A DNA stretch of 64,000 nt from Psychroflexus salis (GTDB lineage Bacteria > Bacteroidota > Bacteroidia > Flavobacteriales > Flavobacteriaceae), in the NCBI RefSeq assembly GCF_014640175.1, contig NZ_BMGL01000002.1, positions 186,001 to 250,000 of the forward strand, given 5' to 3'. The first letter of the stretch is position 1; every line of letters starts with the position of its first letter. Below the pieces are notes generated by a model, which was not told the origin of the DNA, did not search any database, and worked only from the letters and a program-made list of their open reading frames with translations. The position numbers and the translations under genes are program-made. Shown here piece after piece: positions 50,113 to 59,254 of the stretch.

Positions 50113-50865
50113 TTATAAACTATCAATAATGGCTAAAAAATCTTCTGCTTTAAGTGAAGCTCCACCAATTAAACCACCATCTACATCAGCTTTTCCAAAA
50201 ATTTCTTTAGCATTATTTGGTTTTACACTACCACCATATAAAATACTCGTATTTTTTGCTACTCCGTTGTTGTATTTTTCAGCTAATAAACTTCGTATAA
50301 ATGCATGCATTTCTTGCGCTTGCTCTGGACTTGCAGTTTCTCCTGTACCAATTGCCCAAACTGGTTCGTAGGCTATAATTATGTTTTGCATTTCGCTGGC
50401 AGATAATTGAAAAAGTCCCTTTTCTAATTGTGTTTTTACCACATCAAAATGCTTTCCTGCTTTACGGCTTGCTAATTCTTCTCCTACGCAAAACATGACT
50501 TGAAAATCTTCTTTTACCGCTTGGTTGGTTTTAGCTGCTAAAGTTTCATCGCTTTCTTTGTATATCGCTCGACGTTCGCTATGACCAATTATAACATATT
50601 CTACACCAACGCCTTTTAACATTTTAGCCGAAATTTCTCCTGTATGGGCTCCAGATTCATTTTCATTGATATTTTGAGCAGCTACTGAAATGTTTGTGTT
50701 TTTTAAACTTTCAAATGCATAATGTAAGTTGGTAAAAGGTGGAGCAACTACCACTTTGTTTTGATTATTCGCTTTAATTTTCCCTGTAAGTCCTTCTAAA
50801 AGCACTTTGGTTTCAGAAAGATCACAATTCATTTTCCAGTTTCCAGCTACAATTTTACTTCTCAT
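50113..50865 (-). CDS. tpiA: Triosephosphate isomerase
   Basis: A 250-residue TIM barrel of normal length. Catalytic residues are visible: Asn and Lys in AGNWKMN, His in VIIGHSERR and Glu in AYEPVWAIGTG, with the phosphate loop LYGGSVKPNN and GLIGGASLKAEDF. It interconverts dihydroxyacetone phosphate and glyceraldehyde 3-phosphate. An ABC permease lies 11 bases upstream. Confidence 0.98.
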   Translation of the reverse strand: MRSKIVAGNWKMNCDLSETKVLLEGLTGKIKANNQNKVVVAPPFTNLHYAFESLKNTNISVAAQNINENESGAHTGEISAKMLKGVGVEYVIIGHSERRAIYKESDETLAAKTNQAVKEDFQVMFCVGEELASRKAGKHFDVVKTQLEKGLFQLSASEMQNIIIAYEPVWAIGTGETASPEQAQEMHAFIRSLLAEKYNNGVAKNTSILYGGSVKPNNAKEIFGKADVDGGLIGGASLKAEDFLAIIDSL

Positions 50866-50876
50866 ATGTATATAAT

Positions 50877-51947
50877 TTAGTTTAGTTTTAATTTCGGGTC
50901 AAGGTAAGCATGAATTAAGTCTACCAATATATTGATGCAAATAAATAAAAAGGCAATCATCAAAACAGCTCCCATTATAATTGGTAAATCTAAGGCATTT
51001 AAGGCATCTACAATTTCTTTTCCTAAGCCATTCCAGCCAAATATATATTCTACAAAAACAGCACCAGCTAACATCGACGCAAACCATCCTGAAATAGCAG
51101 TAACTACTGGGTTTAAGGCATTTTTAAGGGCGTGGTTTTTAATTATTTGATAATTGCTCAGTCCTTTGGCTTTAGCAGTCCGGATATAATCTTGATGCAT
51201 AATTTCTAATAAAGCATTGCGCATTAATTGGCTTACCACTGCTAAAGGCCGAATACCCAAAACCACGGCTGGTAAAATTAAATTTTTCAACACTAATTGA
51301 TTTTGCTCACCGTAATCGTCTAGCTCGTATAAGTTTCCACTCATGTTTAAACCAGTATATTTTTGTAATACAAAGGCAAAAAGCCAAGCAAAAAGAATGG
51401 CGCTAAAAAACGAAGGAACACTCATTCCCAAGGTTGATAATACTTGAATGCAATTGTCTAAAATTCCACCTTTATTTACCGCCGAAATTATGCCTAAAAA
51501 TATACCAAATAGCAAGGCTAAGCTTATTGCTGAAATAGCTAAAATAGCGGTATTGGGAAGTGTTTCTGAAATAACACTGTTTACCGATTTTCCATTTTTT
51601 TGAAAGGATTCGCGTAAGTGTGGAAATTTTAATACAAGGCAAGTTGAAGCTGTACAAACTAGCGATTGAGCTCTATATTTTCCTGAAGCTAAAGAAGTAA
51701 AATCTGAAGCTTTTGTACTGTGAAATGACAACGGAGATAAATCGTTTAAATACAGTACATATTGTTTTCCTAGTGATTCATCGAACCCATATTTGGCGTT
51801 GATGTTTTCAATTTGTGTTTTACTTTGGTTTTGTCCCAACATCATTTGCGCCGGGTCGCCGGGTAAAACAGTGAATAAAAAAAATATTACACTAACTACC
51901 CCAAATAAGGTGAATAAAGCGTAGGCTATTTTCTGAATTATCGGCAT
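50877..51947 (-). CDS. OppB/DppB-type ABC transporter permease
   Basis: A 356-residue membrane protein with about six helices. The N-terminal segment FLFTVLPGDPAQMMLG is typical of OppB/DppB/GsiC permeases, and the ATPase-contacting EAA loop is near DYIRTAKAKGLSNYQIIKNHALKNAL. The family imports peptides, nickel or similar substrates. No partner permease, binding protein or ATPase is in the window. It is placed between the DoxX-like protein and tpiA, both close. Confidence 0.9.
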   Translation of the reverse strand: MPIIQKIAYALFTLFGVVSVIFFLFTVLPGDPAQMMLGQNQSKTQIENINAKYGFDESLGKQYVLYLNDLSPLSFHSTKASDFTSLASGKYRAQSLVCTASTCLVLKFPHLRESFQKNGKSVNSVISETLPNTAILAISAISLALLFGIFLGIISAVNKGGILDNCIQVLSTLGMSVPSFFSAILFAWLFAFVLQKYTGLNMSGNLYELDDYGEQNQLVLKNLILPAVVLGIRPLAVVSQLMRNALLEIMHQDYIRTAKAKGLSNYQIIKNHALKNALNPVVTAISGWFASMLAGAVFVEYIFGWNGLGKEIVDALNALDLPIIMGAVLMIAFLFICINILVDLIHAYLDPKLKLN

Positions 51948-51953
51948 TAAATA

Positions 51954-53051
51954 TTATAATTTGGTCTGGTCACTATCATTCCAATGCCATTTTTGTTTGA
52001 TTACCGCATCTTCTATAATCAAGATACCTGGATTTGAACGAACGATGGTTTTTATGGCAGTTTCATCGGTAAAATAAAACGGAATTTGGATATTATGTTC
52101 TTTTTGAAGCTTTTGAATAGCTTCATCTCCAGAAGCCGATAAACCAATTACTTTAAAGTTTTTTTGTTCAGCTTTCTCAATTACTTTTTGAATATTTTGC
52201 CAAGCATCATTTTCGCTTTTGCTTAAATTATAAGCAGAAATAACAAGCAGTTTAGGTTCACTTAAAATTTCTTCTGTGTAGTCTTCTCCTTTTTTATAAA
52301 AACCAAAATCTTTAATTTTAGGTACAAAGCCTTCATCTACTAAAACCGTATTCACTTCAATAAATTCACCTGCAATTTCTGGATAGCTTCCTTGGTTGCT
52401 TATAACTTCTTCTTCACCATTGATGTTGAATTTCCAATCGTATCGGTATTCGGCTTGTGGTGCATCTTCTGGTATTTTCATATTTTCTGGAATATTTGTA
52501 CTGATTTTATAAGCTCTAAAATCGAAGTACGGCAAGTGATTCAATACATAATTTCCAAACCAAAAACTGAAAATAAAAATAACTCCAAATAAGCCCCAAT
52601 TTAGCTTCTCAGAAAATAACGGCTTAATTAGTTTTTGATTGAAGAATAAAATTAATATCAAAATCAATAAAATAACATCCTTATAAAAAGATTGCCATGG
52701 AGTTAACGGAATGGCATCGCCAAAACAACCACAATCGGTTACTTTATTGAAGTAAGCTGAATAAAACGTGAGAAAAGTAAAGAACACAATCATAAGTAGT
52801 AAACTCCAATTGGTTACTTTTTTGGCAATACCTAATAGTAAAGTTACTCCGAGAAGCATTTCGTAAATAACAATAAATAAAGCTAGTAATAAAGCATGCG
52901 GAATTAAGAATTCTAAATTTAAGACACCTTCGCCAAAGTATTCTTCTAGTTTGTAGGAAAAGCCAATTGGGTCGTTTAGCTTAATAAATCCACTAAAAAT
53001 GAATAGTACTCCAACAAATATTCTGGCAAATTGTACAATTGCATTTTTCAT
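51954..53051 (-). CDS. BT_3928-like DoxX/MauE protein with thioredoxin-like C-terminal domain
   Basis: A 365-residue protein. The N-terminal membrane part (about 1-160, four helices) has the DoxX/MauE pattern, with GVLFIFSGFIKLNDPIGFSYKL at the start and the CxC pair DCGCFGDAI that MauE-type proteins have. The C-terminal part (about 260-365) has a thioredoxin-like pattern (KLLVISAYNLS, FKVIGLSASGDE) but lacks a CxxC. Probably a redox-related membrane protein. It overlaps nothing and lies five bases after DUF1599. Confidence 0.85.
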   Translation of the reverse strand: MKNAIVQFARIFVGVLFIFSGFIKLNDPIGFSYKLEEYFGEGVLNLEFLIPHALLLALFIVIYEMLLGVTLLLGIAKKVTNWSLLLMIVFFTFLTFYSAYFNKVTDCGCFGDAIPLTPWQSFYKDVILLILILILFFNQKLIKPLFSEKLNWGLFGVIFIFSFWFGNYVLNHLPYFDFRAYKISTNIPENMKIPEDAPQAEYRYDWKFNINGEEEVISNQGSYPEIAGEFIEVNTVLVDEGFVPKIKDFGFYKKGEDYTEEILSEPKLLVISAYNLSKSENDAWQNIQKVIEKAEQKNFKVIGLSASGDEAIQKLQKEHNIQIPFYFTDETAIKTIVRSNPGILIIEDAVIKQKWHWNDSDQTKL

Positions 53052-53055
53052 ATTA

Positions 53056-53598
53056 TTACTTTTTTTCTTCGATTAAAATTAGGGCGAAAACAGCGTAGTT
53101 AATCATATCTTGATAATTGGCATCAACGCCTTCACTTACTTCAGTTTTACCTTGGTTGTCTTCAATTTGTTTTACGCGCAGAAGTTTTTGCAAAATTAAA
53201 TCGGTTAATGAACTTATGCGCATGTCTCGCCAAGCTTCACCATAATCGTGATTTTTGTTAAGCATAAGGTTTTTGGTTTTCCGACTGTGTTTTTCGAAAA
53301 GTTCCATTGCTTTTTTGGTATCTAAGTCAGGCTGCTCGGCTATGCCCAGCTCCAATTGAATTAAAGCCATGATGGAATAATTAATAATACCGATAAACTC
53401 TCCGTTGGTGTCATCAGCCACTTTTTGTGTTTTCTTTTGTTGAATGCTTCTTAAGCGTTGTGCTTTAATAAAAATCTGATCGGTTAACGAAGGTAATCTC
53501 AATATTCGCCAAGCACAACCATAGTCTTTTAGTTTTTTAGCAAAAAGTTGACTGCAGACTTCAATTACTTTATCGTATTGATTAATAGTTTTTTCCAT
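53056..53598 (-). CDS. DUF1599 domain-containing protein
   Basis: A 180-residue protein with two similar halves: KLKDYGCAWRILRLPSLTDQIFIKAQRLR and NHDYGEAWRDMRISSLTDLILQKLLRVKQ. This duplication is the DUF1599 signature in Bacteroidota. Function is unknown; the repeated DYGxAWR pattern with acidic and aromatic residues suggests a nucleotide-binding role at most as a guess. It heads the group that includes tpiA and prmA. Confidence 0.88.
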   Translation of the reverse strand: MEKTINQYDKVIEVCSQLFAKKLKDYGCAWRILRLPSLTDQIFIKAQRLRSIQQKKTQKVADDTNGEFIGIINYSIMALIQLELGIAEQPDLDTKKAMELFEKHSRKTKNLMLNKNHDYGEAWRDMRISSLTDLILQKLLRVKQIEDNQGKTEVSEGVDANYQDMINYAVFALILIEEKK

Positions 53599-53664
53599 AC
53601 TTTGTTCATAAAAAACAAATTTCGTTTAAAATAAATTGCTTTACAAACAAGTAGACTTTATTTC

Positions 53665-53698
53665 AAAAAAAATCCTGAATTTGTCGATTCAGGATTTT
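53665..53698 (-). terminator. Intrinsic terminator after the acyl-CoA ligase gene
   Basis: AAAATCCTGAAT pairs with ATTCAGGATTTT around a six-base loop. On the minus strand a T run follows. It begins six bases past the ligase stop and separates it from the DUF1599 operon. Confidence 0.88.
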
Positions 53699-53703
53699 AA
53701 GGA

Positions 53704-55485
53704 TTAGTTCGGTCTATGTCCGTATATCTTTTCGTACAGATCTATATATTTTGCTTTAATTTCTCTTCTTTTTATTTTCATAGTAGGGGTGAGGTGTCCA
53801 TCTTCAACCGACCAAATGTCTTTGGTGAGTTCAAATTTTTTAATTTTTTCCCATTTACCAAATTTTTGGTTGTGGAAGTCTACTTCTTCTTGTATCCTAT
53901 CGATTAATTCTGATTTGTTTACTAAGTCTTCATGATTTGAATAGCTGATGTTTTTTCGTTTTGTCCATTCTTCAATAAATTCAAAATTAGGCTGAATTAG
54001 TGCAGCTGGCATTTTTTCTCCATCGCCAATAACCATAATTTGCTCTATAAAACGCGATTGCTTCATCATGTTTTCGATTACTTGCGGAGCAATGTATTTA
54101 CCGCCAGATGTTTTAAACATTTCTTTTTTACGATCGGTTATACGCAGGAAGCCTTCACTGTCTACTTCACCAATGTCGCCTGTGTGGAAGTATTCGTTTT
54201 TTATAACTTCGTCTGTTTTTTCTTTGTTTTTGTAATAACCAATCATTACTTGTGGACCTCTTACAAGTATTTCGCCATCTTCTGCAATTTTTACTTGCGT
54301 TTCAGGAATGGGTTTACCAACGGTTCCAATCTTAAAGCCATTGTTTCGTAAGTCGTTTACGGCAACTACTGGAGAAGTTTCAGTTAATCCATAACCTTCC
54401 ATTACACGTATATCGGCAGCATTGAAAACGCGTGCTAATCTAGATTGTAAAGCTGCACTTCCAGAAGCAATAACTTTTAAGTTACCGCCAAGTGCTTCTT
54501 GCCATTTACTGAAGATTAATTTACGCGCTATTTTTAATTTAAATTCGTACCAGGCTCCATTTTGTCCATAGGGTTCGTATTTTAAACCGAGCTCTACAGC
54601 CCAGAAAAATAAATTCTTTTTAATGCCTGTTAAATCAGCTCCTTTGGCAATAATTTTATCGTAAACCTTTTCAAGAAGTCTTGGCACAGCAGACATTACA
54701 TCGGGTTTTATTTCTTTAAGATTATCGCTTATGGTTTCGATACTTTCAGCAAAATAAACACTCACGCCATTATACATATACATGTACTGTAGCATGCGTT
54801 CGTAAATATGGCAAACGGGTAAAAAACTCAAAGCTTTGGCTTGGCCTTCGTGGAGAGGCAAACGCGTAGAACTGTGAATGGCATTACTGCTAATATTTTT
54901 GTGCGATAACATTACACCTTTGGGTCTACCAGTGGTTCCCGAAGTGTAAATTAAAGTTGCTAAATCGTTTTCGTCTACTTTGCTCATTAAAGTTTCAACT
55001 TCGGCTTGGCGTACATCGCTTTCTCCTAATTTTAAAACTTCCCTCCAGCTTTTAGCGCCTTCGATATCATCAAAAGAATAAACATCTTTTAAACTGGGCA
55101 CTTGGTCTTTAATCGCCATTACTTTATCGTACACTTCTTGATCGGAGACAAAACAATATTTCGATTCGCTATGGTTTAACACATATTGATAATCGTCTTC
55201 CGAAATAGTTGGATAAATAGGCACATCTTGCGCTCCAAGTTGCATAACGCCAATATCTACAATGTTCCATTCGGTACGATTGTTAGTTGAAATAATGGCG
55301 ATTTTATCGTTAGGCTGCACACCTAATTCCAATAAACCCCGACTTATTTTGTTGGCTTTATCTACAAAATCTTTAGCGCTTGTTGCTTTCCATTGGCCAT
55401 CGTATTTGGTTACTAAAGCTGCTTCTAAATTATATTTTTCCAGTTGATATTTAGGAAAATCGAATAGTCTTTTAATTGTCGTCAT
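53704..55485 (-). CDS. Long-chain fatty acid-CoA ligase (AMP-forming)
   Basis: A 593-residue ANL-superfamily enzyme. Motif A3 is LIYTSGTTGRPKGVMLSHKN, A5 is GYGLTETSPVVAV, and the hinge and C-terminal catalytic region is seen in YFHTGDIGEVDSEGFLRITDRKKEMFKTSGGKYI. It activates fatty acids to acyl-CoA through acyl-AMP. FadD15-like membrane-associated enzymes of about 600 residues fit best. It starts a single-gene transcript ending in a strong terminator. Confidence 0.94.
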   Translation of the reverse strand: MTTIKRLFDFPKYQLEKYNLEAALVTKYDGQWKATSAKDFVDKANKISRGLLELGVQPNDKIAIISTNNRTEWNIVDIGVMQLGAQDVPIYPTISEDDYQYVLNHSESKYCFVSDQEVYDKVMAIKDQVPSLKDVYSFDDIEGAKSWREVLKLGESDVRQAEVETLMSKVDENDLATLIYTSGTTGRPKGVMLSHKNISSNAIHSSTRLPLHEGQAKALSFLPVCHIYERMLQYMYMYNGVSVYFAESIETISDNLKEIKPDVMSAVPRLLEKVYDKIIAKGADLTGIKKNLFFWAVELGLKYEPYGQNGAWYEFKLKIARKLIFSKWQEALGGNLKVIASGSAALQSRLARVFNAADIRVMEGYGLTETSPVVAVNDLRNNGFKIGTVGKPIPETQVKIAEDGEILVRGPQVMIGYYKNKEKTDEVIKNEYFHTGDIGEVDSEGFLRITDRKKEMFKTSGGKYIAPQVIENMMKQSRFIEQIMVIGDGEKMPAALIQPNFEFIEEWTKRKNISYSNHEDLVNKSELIDRIQEEVDFHNQKFGKWEKIKKFELTKDIWSVEDGHLTPTMKIKRREIKAKYIDLYEKIYGHRPN

Positions 55486-55888
55486 CTTTTCAATGTTGAT
55501 TTACCTTGCAAAATAAGAATATTTTTCAGATTTTCAATATTTTATTGTCTTGTTAAATAAGAATTATGGACTTTATCGACTTACTATTTCAGATTTATGA
55601 TTTTCGATTTGCTGAATTCTGATAGGTGATTTCCGATATGCGATTTCTGAAATCTACAATCTGAAATCTATAATCAATAATCTGAAGTCTGCAGTTCCAA
55701 AGTCTTTAATTTGTCATTAAGAATATTGCTTTCTACAGTAAACAATAGTGTTTTTTGTTTTTTGAAATTAACAATTTTGTGCATTTTATACAACATAAAA
55801 AATGAGTAGATTAAGTGTAAATTATACAACCAAAAATCATAAAATCAACAATCCAAAATCAGCAATTTTCAAATCATTAATCCAAAAT
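55486..55888. other. 403-base non-coding gap with phrase repeats
   Basis: No convincing gene. Two stretches of short phrase repeats lie here (55590-55700 and 55829-55891). The rest is AT-rich sequence with no hairpin I would call. Confidence 0.6.
55590..55700. repeat. GATTTC/ATCTGAAATC phrase repeat
   Basis: Irregular copies of GATTT, GATTTC and ATCTGAAATC-like phrases on both orientations follow one another at about 8-16 base intervals. It has no open frame. Confidence 0.5.
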
Positions 55889-55891
55889 TTA
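55829..55891. repeat. AATCCAAAATC phrase repeat
   Basis: Phrases AATCATAAAATC, AATCCAAAATC, TTTTCAAATC and AATCCAAAATT follow each other directly. It lies just past the 3' end of the TIGR03643 gene. Confidence 0.5.
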
Positions 55892-56179
55892 CCGTTTAGA
55901 AATTTTATTACCAGTAATATGCCGTTGCCTAGAGCATCTAAAACCATTTACATCATCATTTCTGAGTTTGCGGTGTTTTGTTTTTCGGCCTTGTACGCGT
56001 TTGCGCCACATTCTGAAACTGGAGGCTTTCATTTCCAAACGCATAATTTTGATTACGTCGGCTTCTTTTACGCCAAATTGAAATTCTATAGCTCCAAAAG
56101 GAGTACGGTCTTCCCAAGCCATTTCAATAATACGGTCGATTTCTCGTTCAGTAAATTTTTCTTTGTAGTTATCCATCAT
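55889..56179 (-). CDS. TIGR03643 (DUF2805) family protein
   Basis: A 96-residue protein. FTEREIDRIIEMAWEDRTPF, the FQFGVKEADVIKIMRLEMKASSFRMWRKRV segment and RKTKHRKLR make this family recognisable. It is found in marine Bacteroidota and cyanobacteria, with no known role; the helix-turn-helix-like centre and basic tail would suit nucleic-acid contact. It overlaps the alkB stop by four bases, so the two are coupled. Confidence 0.85.
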   Translation of the reverse strand: MMDNYKEKFTEREIDRIIEMAWEDRTPFGAIEFQFGVKEADVIKIMRLEMKASSFRMWRKRVQGRKTKHRKLRNDDVNGFRCSRQRHITGNKISKR

Positions 56180-56760
56180 TCAATAATTCTAAAAGTTAAA
56201 TTTATTCGTTCGTTGATTTCTTTTTTGGTTTTAGGAATTTGATGTTGCCAAAATGCTTGTGTTTTGCCCAACATTAATAGCAAACTCCCATGACTTAAAT
56301 TCAATTCGAATTTTTCTTTGTGATGGTCTTTCCTTCGCATTTTAAATTTCCGAGTTACCCCAAAGCTCACCGATGCAATCTGTGGAAATTTCCCCAATTC
56401 TTTTTCATCATCGGCATGCCAACCATTACTGTCTTTTCCGTTTCTGTATAAATTTAATAAACAAGTGGTAAATTCTAACTGACTCACTTTTTCAATTTTT
56501 TCTTTTATTTTTAGTAATTCTCCTTCAAATACATGTGGGTACATCGTGATGTTAGAGTACGAATACGGCTTATTATTTGTTGCATATAAAGCCGTTAGTC
56601 GAGGTTGGTCGTATATTTTTCCAAACACTTTAATTTGATCATGTTGCCAAGGAATGTTTTTTTCTAAGTATTTAAAAAATTTATTTGCTTCATTTGTTTC
56701 AAAAAAATTAGGATAAAAAACCAATTGCGCATCAGGTAAGTTATATACTTCTTTATTCAT
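56176..56760 (-). CDS. Alpha-ketoglutarate-dependent dioxygenase AlkB family
   Basis: A 194-residue protein of the ALKBH2/3-like type. The iron ligands are seen as HADDE (His-x-Asp) near residue 120 and a distal His in the IPKTKKEINERINLTFR segment region, where Arg and the RxNxTxR motif bind 2-oxoglutarate. The QPRLTALYATN segment is also typical. It removes alkyl groups from bases in DNA. It is followed by the TIGR03643 gene and preceded after one base by a DoxX gene. Confidence 0.9.
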   Translation of the reverse strand: MNKEVYNLPDAQLVFYPNFFETNEANKFFKYLEKNIPWQHDQIKVFGKIYDQPRLTALYATNNKPYSYSNITMYPHVFEGELLKIKEKIEKVSQLEFTTCLLNLYRNGKDSNGWHADDEKELGKFPQIASVSFGVTRKFKMRRKDHHKEKFELNLSHGSLLLMLGKTQAFWQHQIPKTKKEINERINLTFRIIE

Positions 56761-56761
56761 T

Positions 56762-57118
56762 TTATACCCAATAATATAGCGCCCACCAAATCAATGCAAA
56801 TTGTAAAGGTATGCGTAAAATTAATATCCATTTTGGTATTCCTGCCGCTTCTTTTTTACCACGTAACATATTAAAGTGTACCAATAAAAAAACAAGCAAC
56901 ATCAATACAATTCCGATGATAGCCACATTTCTAACTTCTTTAAAAAACAAAGCAGCTCCTAAAATTATTTCTGCAATTCCACTTAAAAACACAAGTGTTT
57001 TATGTGACGGTAAAAATCTTGGCATTACCCGCAGATATGCTTTTGGCTTAATAAAATGCATTATACCAGCAAAAATATACATTATAGCCATGCTGTTTAA
57101 ACCCCAATCTTCTGTCAT
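56762..57118 (-). CDS. DoxX family membrane protein
   Basis: A 118-residue, four-helix membrane protein. MYIFAGIMHFIKPKAYLRVMPRFLP and LSGIAEIILGAALFF match DoxX-like proteins of unknown function. It lies one base upstream of alkB on the same strand, so the two are probably cotranscribed. A link to alkylation repair is possible only by position. Confidence 0.85.
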   Translation of the reverse strand: MTEDWGLNSMAIMYIFAGIMHFIKPKAYLRVMPRFLPSHKTLVFLSGIAEIILGAALFFKEVRNVAIIGIVLMLLVFLLVHFNMLRGKKEAAGIPKWILILRIPLQFALIWWALYYWV

Positions 57119-57667
57119 AATGCTAAATTACTAATGTTATAATTGAAGTATGTTTTTTTGTAAAAACATTAACCTGAAAAATTAGTTTTAAATTTTCAAT
57201 TCTAAATTCTAAATTTTGAATTGGGAGAGAGCTTTTGGCTAGTAGATATTAGCAATTCGAGCTTCCCTGATTAGAGTTTACCGTTTTTAAGATTTTTAAA
57301 TTGAAATATTGTTATGTTTTTCAAATCTCTTTGTTTTTTTGCTCCTAGCTCTAAAGGGAGAAAACAAAACATTCTAACCAAATACCTTAATTTAAAAATA
57401 AAACATATCTATTTTTATGCTGAACTAAAATTTACCTCAAAGATGCGCACCCTTTAGGGATGGGAAATGCAGCACTAAGTTTGAGTATTCTTGCTAGCAT
57501 ATTTTCAAATTTTCAAATCATCAAATCAAGTCATTTTCAAATTGCTAAATTAGCCCATTCTTACATTTCCAAATTGCTATATTTTTAAATAGGCTTATTT
57601 TTAAATTTGCATATTTTCAAATCTACAAATTGACCCATTTTCAAATTGATATAGTACCTTTACAGCC
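57119..57667. other. 549-base non-coding region between doxX-like gene and prfC
   Basis: No gene. It contains a phrase repeat at 57498-57650, a similar short stretch near 57184-57222, and a small imperfect hairpin around CCCTTTAGGG near 57450. Divergent promoters for both neighbours must lie here. Confidence 0.6.
57498..57650. repeat. TTTTCAAATT phrase repeat upstream of prfC
   Basis: TTTTCAAAT(T/C) occurs about six times, with related phrases TTTCCAAATTGC and TTTTTAAAT between, at intervals of about 10-30 bases. It ends just before the prfC start. Confidence 0.6.
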
Positions 57668-59254
57668 ATGAAATTTAAGCAAGAAATTAACCGAAGAAGA
57701 ACCTTCGGAATTGTATCTCACCCTGATGCGGGTAAAACTACTTTAACTGAAAAACTACTGCTTTTTGGTGGAGCTATTAACGAAGCTGGTGCCGTAAAAA
57801 GCAATAAAATTAAAAAAGGAGCTACCAGTGACTTTATGGAAATTGAACGTCAACGTGGCATTTCGGTAGCTACTTCGGTCTTGGGTTTCGAATATAAAAA
57901 CATCAAAATAAATATTCTCGACACACCTGGTCACAAAGATTTTGCAGAAGATACGTTTAGAACACTTACTGCGGTAGATAGCGTAATTGTTGTAATTGAT
58001 GTTGCCAAAGGAGTCGAAGAACAAACCGAAAAGTTAGTAGAAGTTTGTAGAATGCGTAAAATACCAATGATCGTTTTTGTTAATAAATTAGATCGAGAAG
58101 GGAAAGATGCATTCGAATTGCTAGATGAAATTGAACAAAAATTACGTTTAAAAGTTACGCCATTAAGCTTTCCAATAGGAATGGGGTACGATTTTAAAGG
58201 AATTTATAATATTTGGGAAAGCAATGTAAACTTATTTACGGGCGACCCAAAAAAAGATATTGAAGAAACTGTAGAAATCAGCGATTTATCTACACCAGAA
58301 TTAGACGATTTAATTGGAACAGATGCTGCCGAAAATCTTAGAGAAGAACTAGAACTCACTCAAGGCGTTTATCCTGATTTTAGCAAAGATGAATACGTAA
58401 ATGGAAATTTACAACCTGTTTTTTTCGGCTCTGCTTTAAATAATTTTGGCGTACGCGAACTACTCGATTGCTTTGTAGAAATTGCTCCATCTCCACGAAC
58501 CAAAGAAAGCGATATCCGATTGGTTAAACCTGACGAAGATAAATTTACAGGCTTTGTATTTAAGATTCACGCCAATATGGATCCCAAACACCGCGATCGA
58601 CTTGCCTTTGTAAAAGTAGTCTCAGGAAAATTTGAACGCAATAAACCCTATTTGCACGTCCGCCACGGAAAAAATTTAAAATTCTCTAGCCCAAACGCTT
58701 TTTTTGCAGAAAAAAAACAAGTGGTAGACGAAATGTATCCCGGTGATATTGTGGGATTACACGATACTGGAAACTTCAAAATTGGCGATACACTCACCGA
58801 AGGTGAACAACTCAACTACCGCGGAATTCCCAATTTTTCGCCAGAGCATTTTAGGTACATTAACAATGCCGACCCGATGAAAAGCAAGCAATTGTACAAA
58901 GGTATAGAACAGCTAATGGACGAAGGTGTCGCGCAGTTGTTTACACTAGAGCTCAACGGAAGAAAAATTATTGGTACAGTTGGCGCCTTGCAATACGAAG
59001 TAATTCAGTATCGCCTCGAACACGAATATGGAGCCAAATGTTCTTACGAAAACATCAACGTGCACAAAGCCTGTTGGATAGAACCCAAAGACCCAAAAAG
59101 CCAAGAGTTTGCTGATTTTAAACGCGTAAAATCTAAATACCTGGCTACAGATAAGCAGGGTCAATTGGTATTTTTAGCAGATTCGTCTTTTTCCTTACAA
59201 ATGACGCAACAGAAATATCCAAATATACATTTTCACTTTACATCAGAATTTTAA
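57668..59254 (+). CDS. prfC: Peptide chain release factor 3
   Basis: A 528-residue GTPase of usual length. G1 is SHPDAGKTTLTEK, G3 is DTPGHKDFAEDT, G4 is NKLDREG. The C-terminal part (YRLEHEYGAKCSYENINVHKACW) is typical of RF3, not of EF-G. It recycles RF1/RF2 after termination. A TACCTTTA element (57655-57662), close to the -7 consensus, ends five bases before the start. Confidence 0.95.
   Translation: MKFKQEINRRRTFGIVSHPDAGKTTLTEKLLLFGGAINEAGAVKSNKIKKGATSDFMEIERQRGISVATSVLGFEYKNIKINILDTPGHKDFAEDTFRTLTAVDSVIVVIDVAKGVEEQTEKLVEVCRMRKIPMIVFVNKLDREGKDAFELLDEIEQKLRLKVTPLSFPIGMGYDFKGIYNIWESNVNLFTGDPKKDIEETVEISDLSTPELDDLIGTDAAENLREELELTQGVYPDFSKDEYVNGNLQPVFFGSALNNFGVRELLDCFVEIAPSPRTKESDIRLVKPDEDKFTGFVFKIHANMDPKHRDRLAFVKVVSGKFERNKPYLHVRHGKNLKFSSPNAFFAEKKQVVDEMYPGDIVGLHDTGNFKIGDTLTEGEQLNYRGIPNFSPEHFRYINNADPMKSKQLYKGIEQLMDEGVAQLFTLELNGRKIIGTVGALQYEVIQYRLEHEYGAKCSYENINVHKACWIEPKDPKSQEFADFKRVKSKYLATDKQGQLVFLADSSFSLQMTQQKYPNIHFHFTSEF

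Noticed and set aside
55802-56242. 146-residue + strand frame opposite the TIGR03643 gene
   Set aside because: It is the complement of two real genes and begins in the phrase-repeat region.
57498-57650. Phrase repeats as a CRISPR array
   Set aside because: Units are 8-12 bases, imperfect and unevenly spaced, with no constant spacers and no cas genes in the window.
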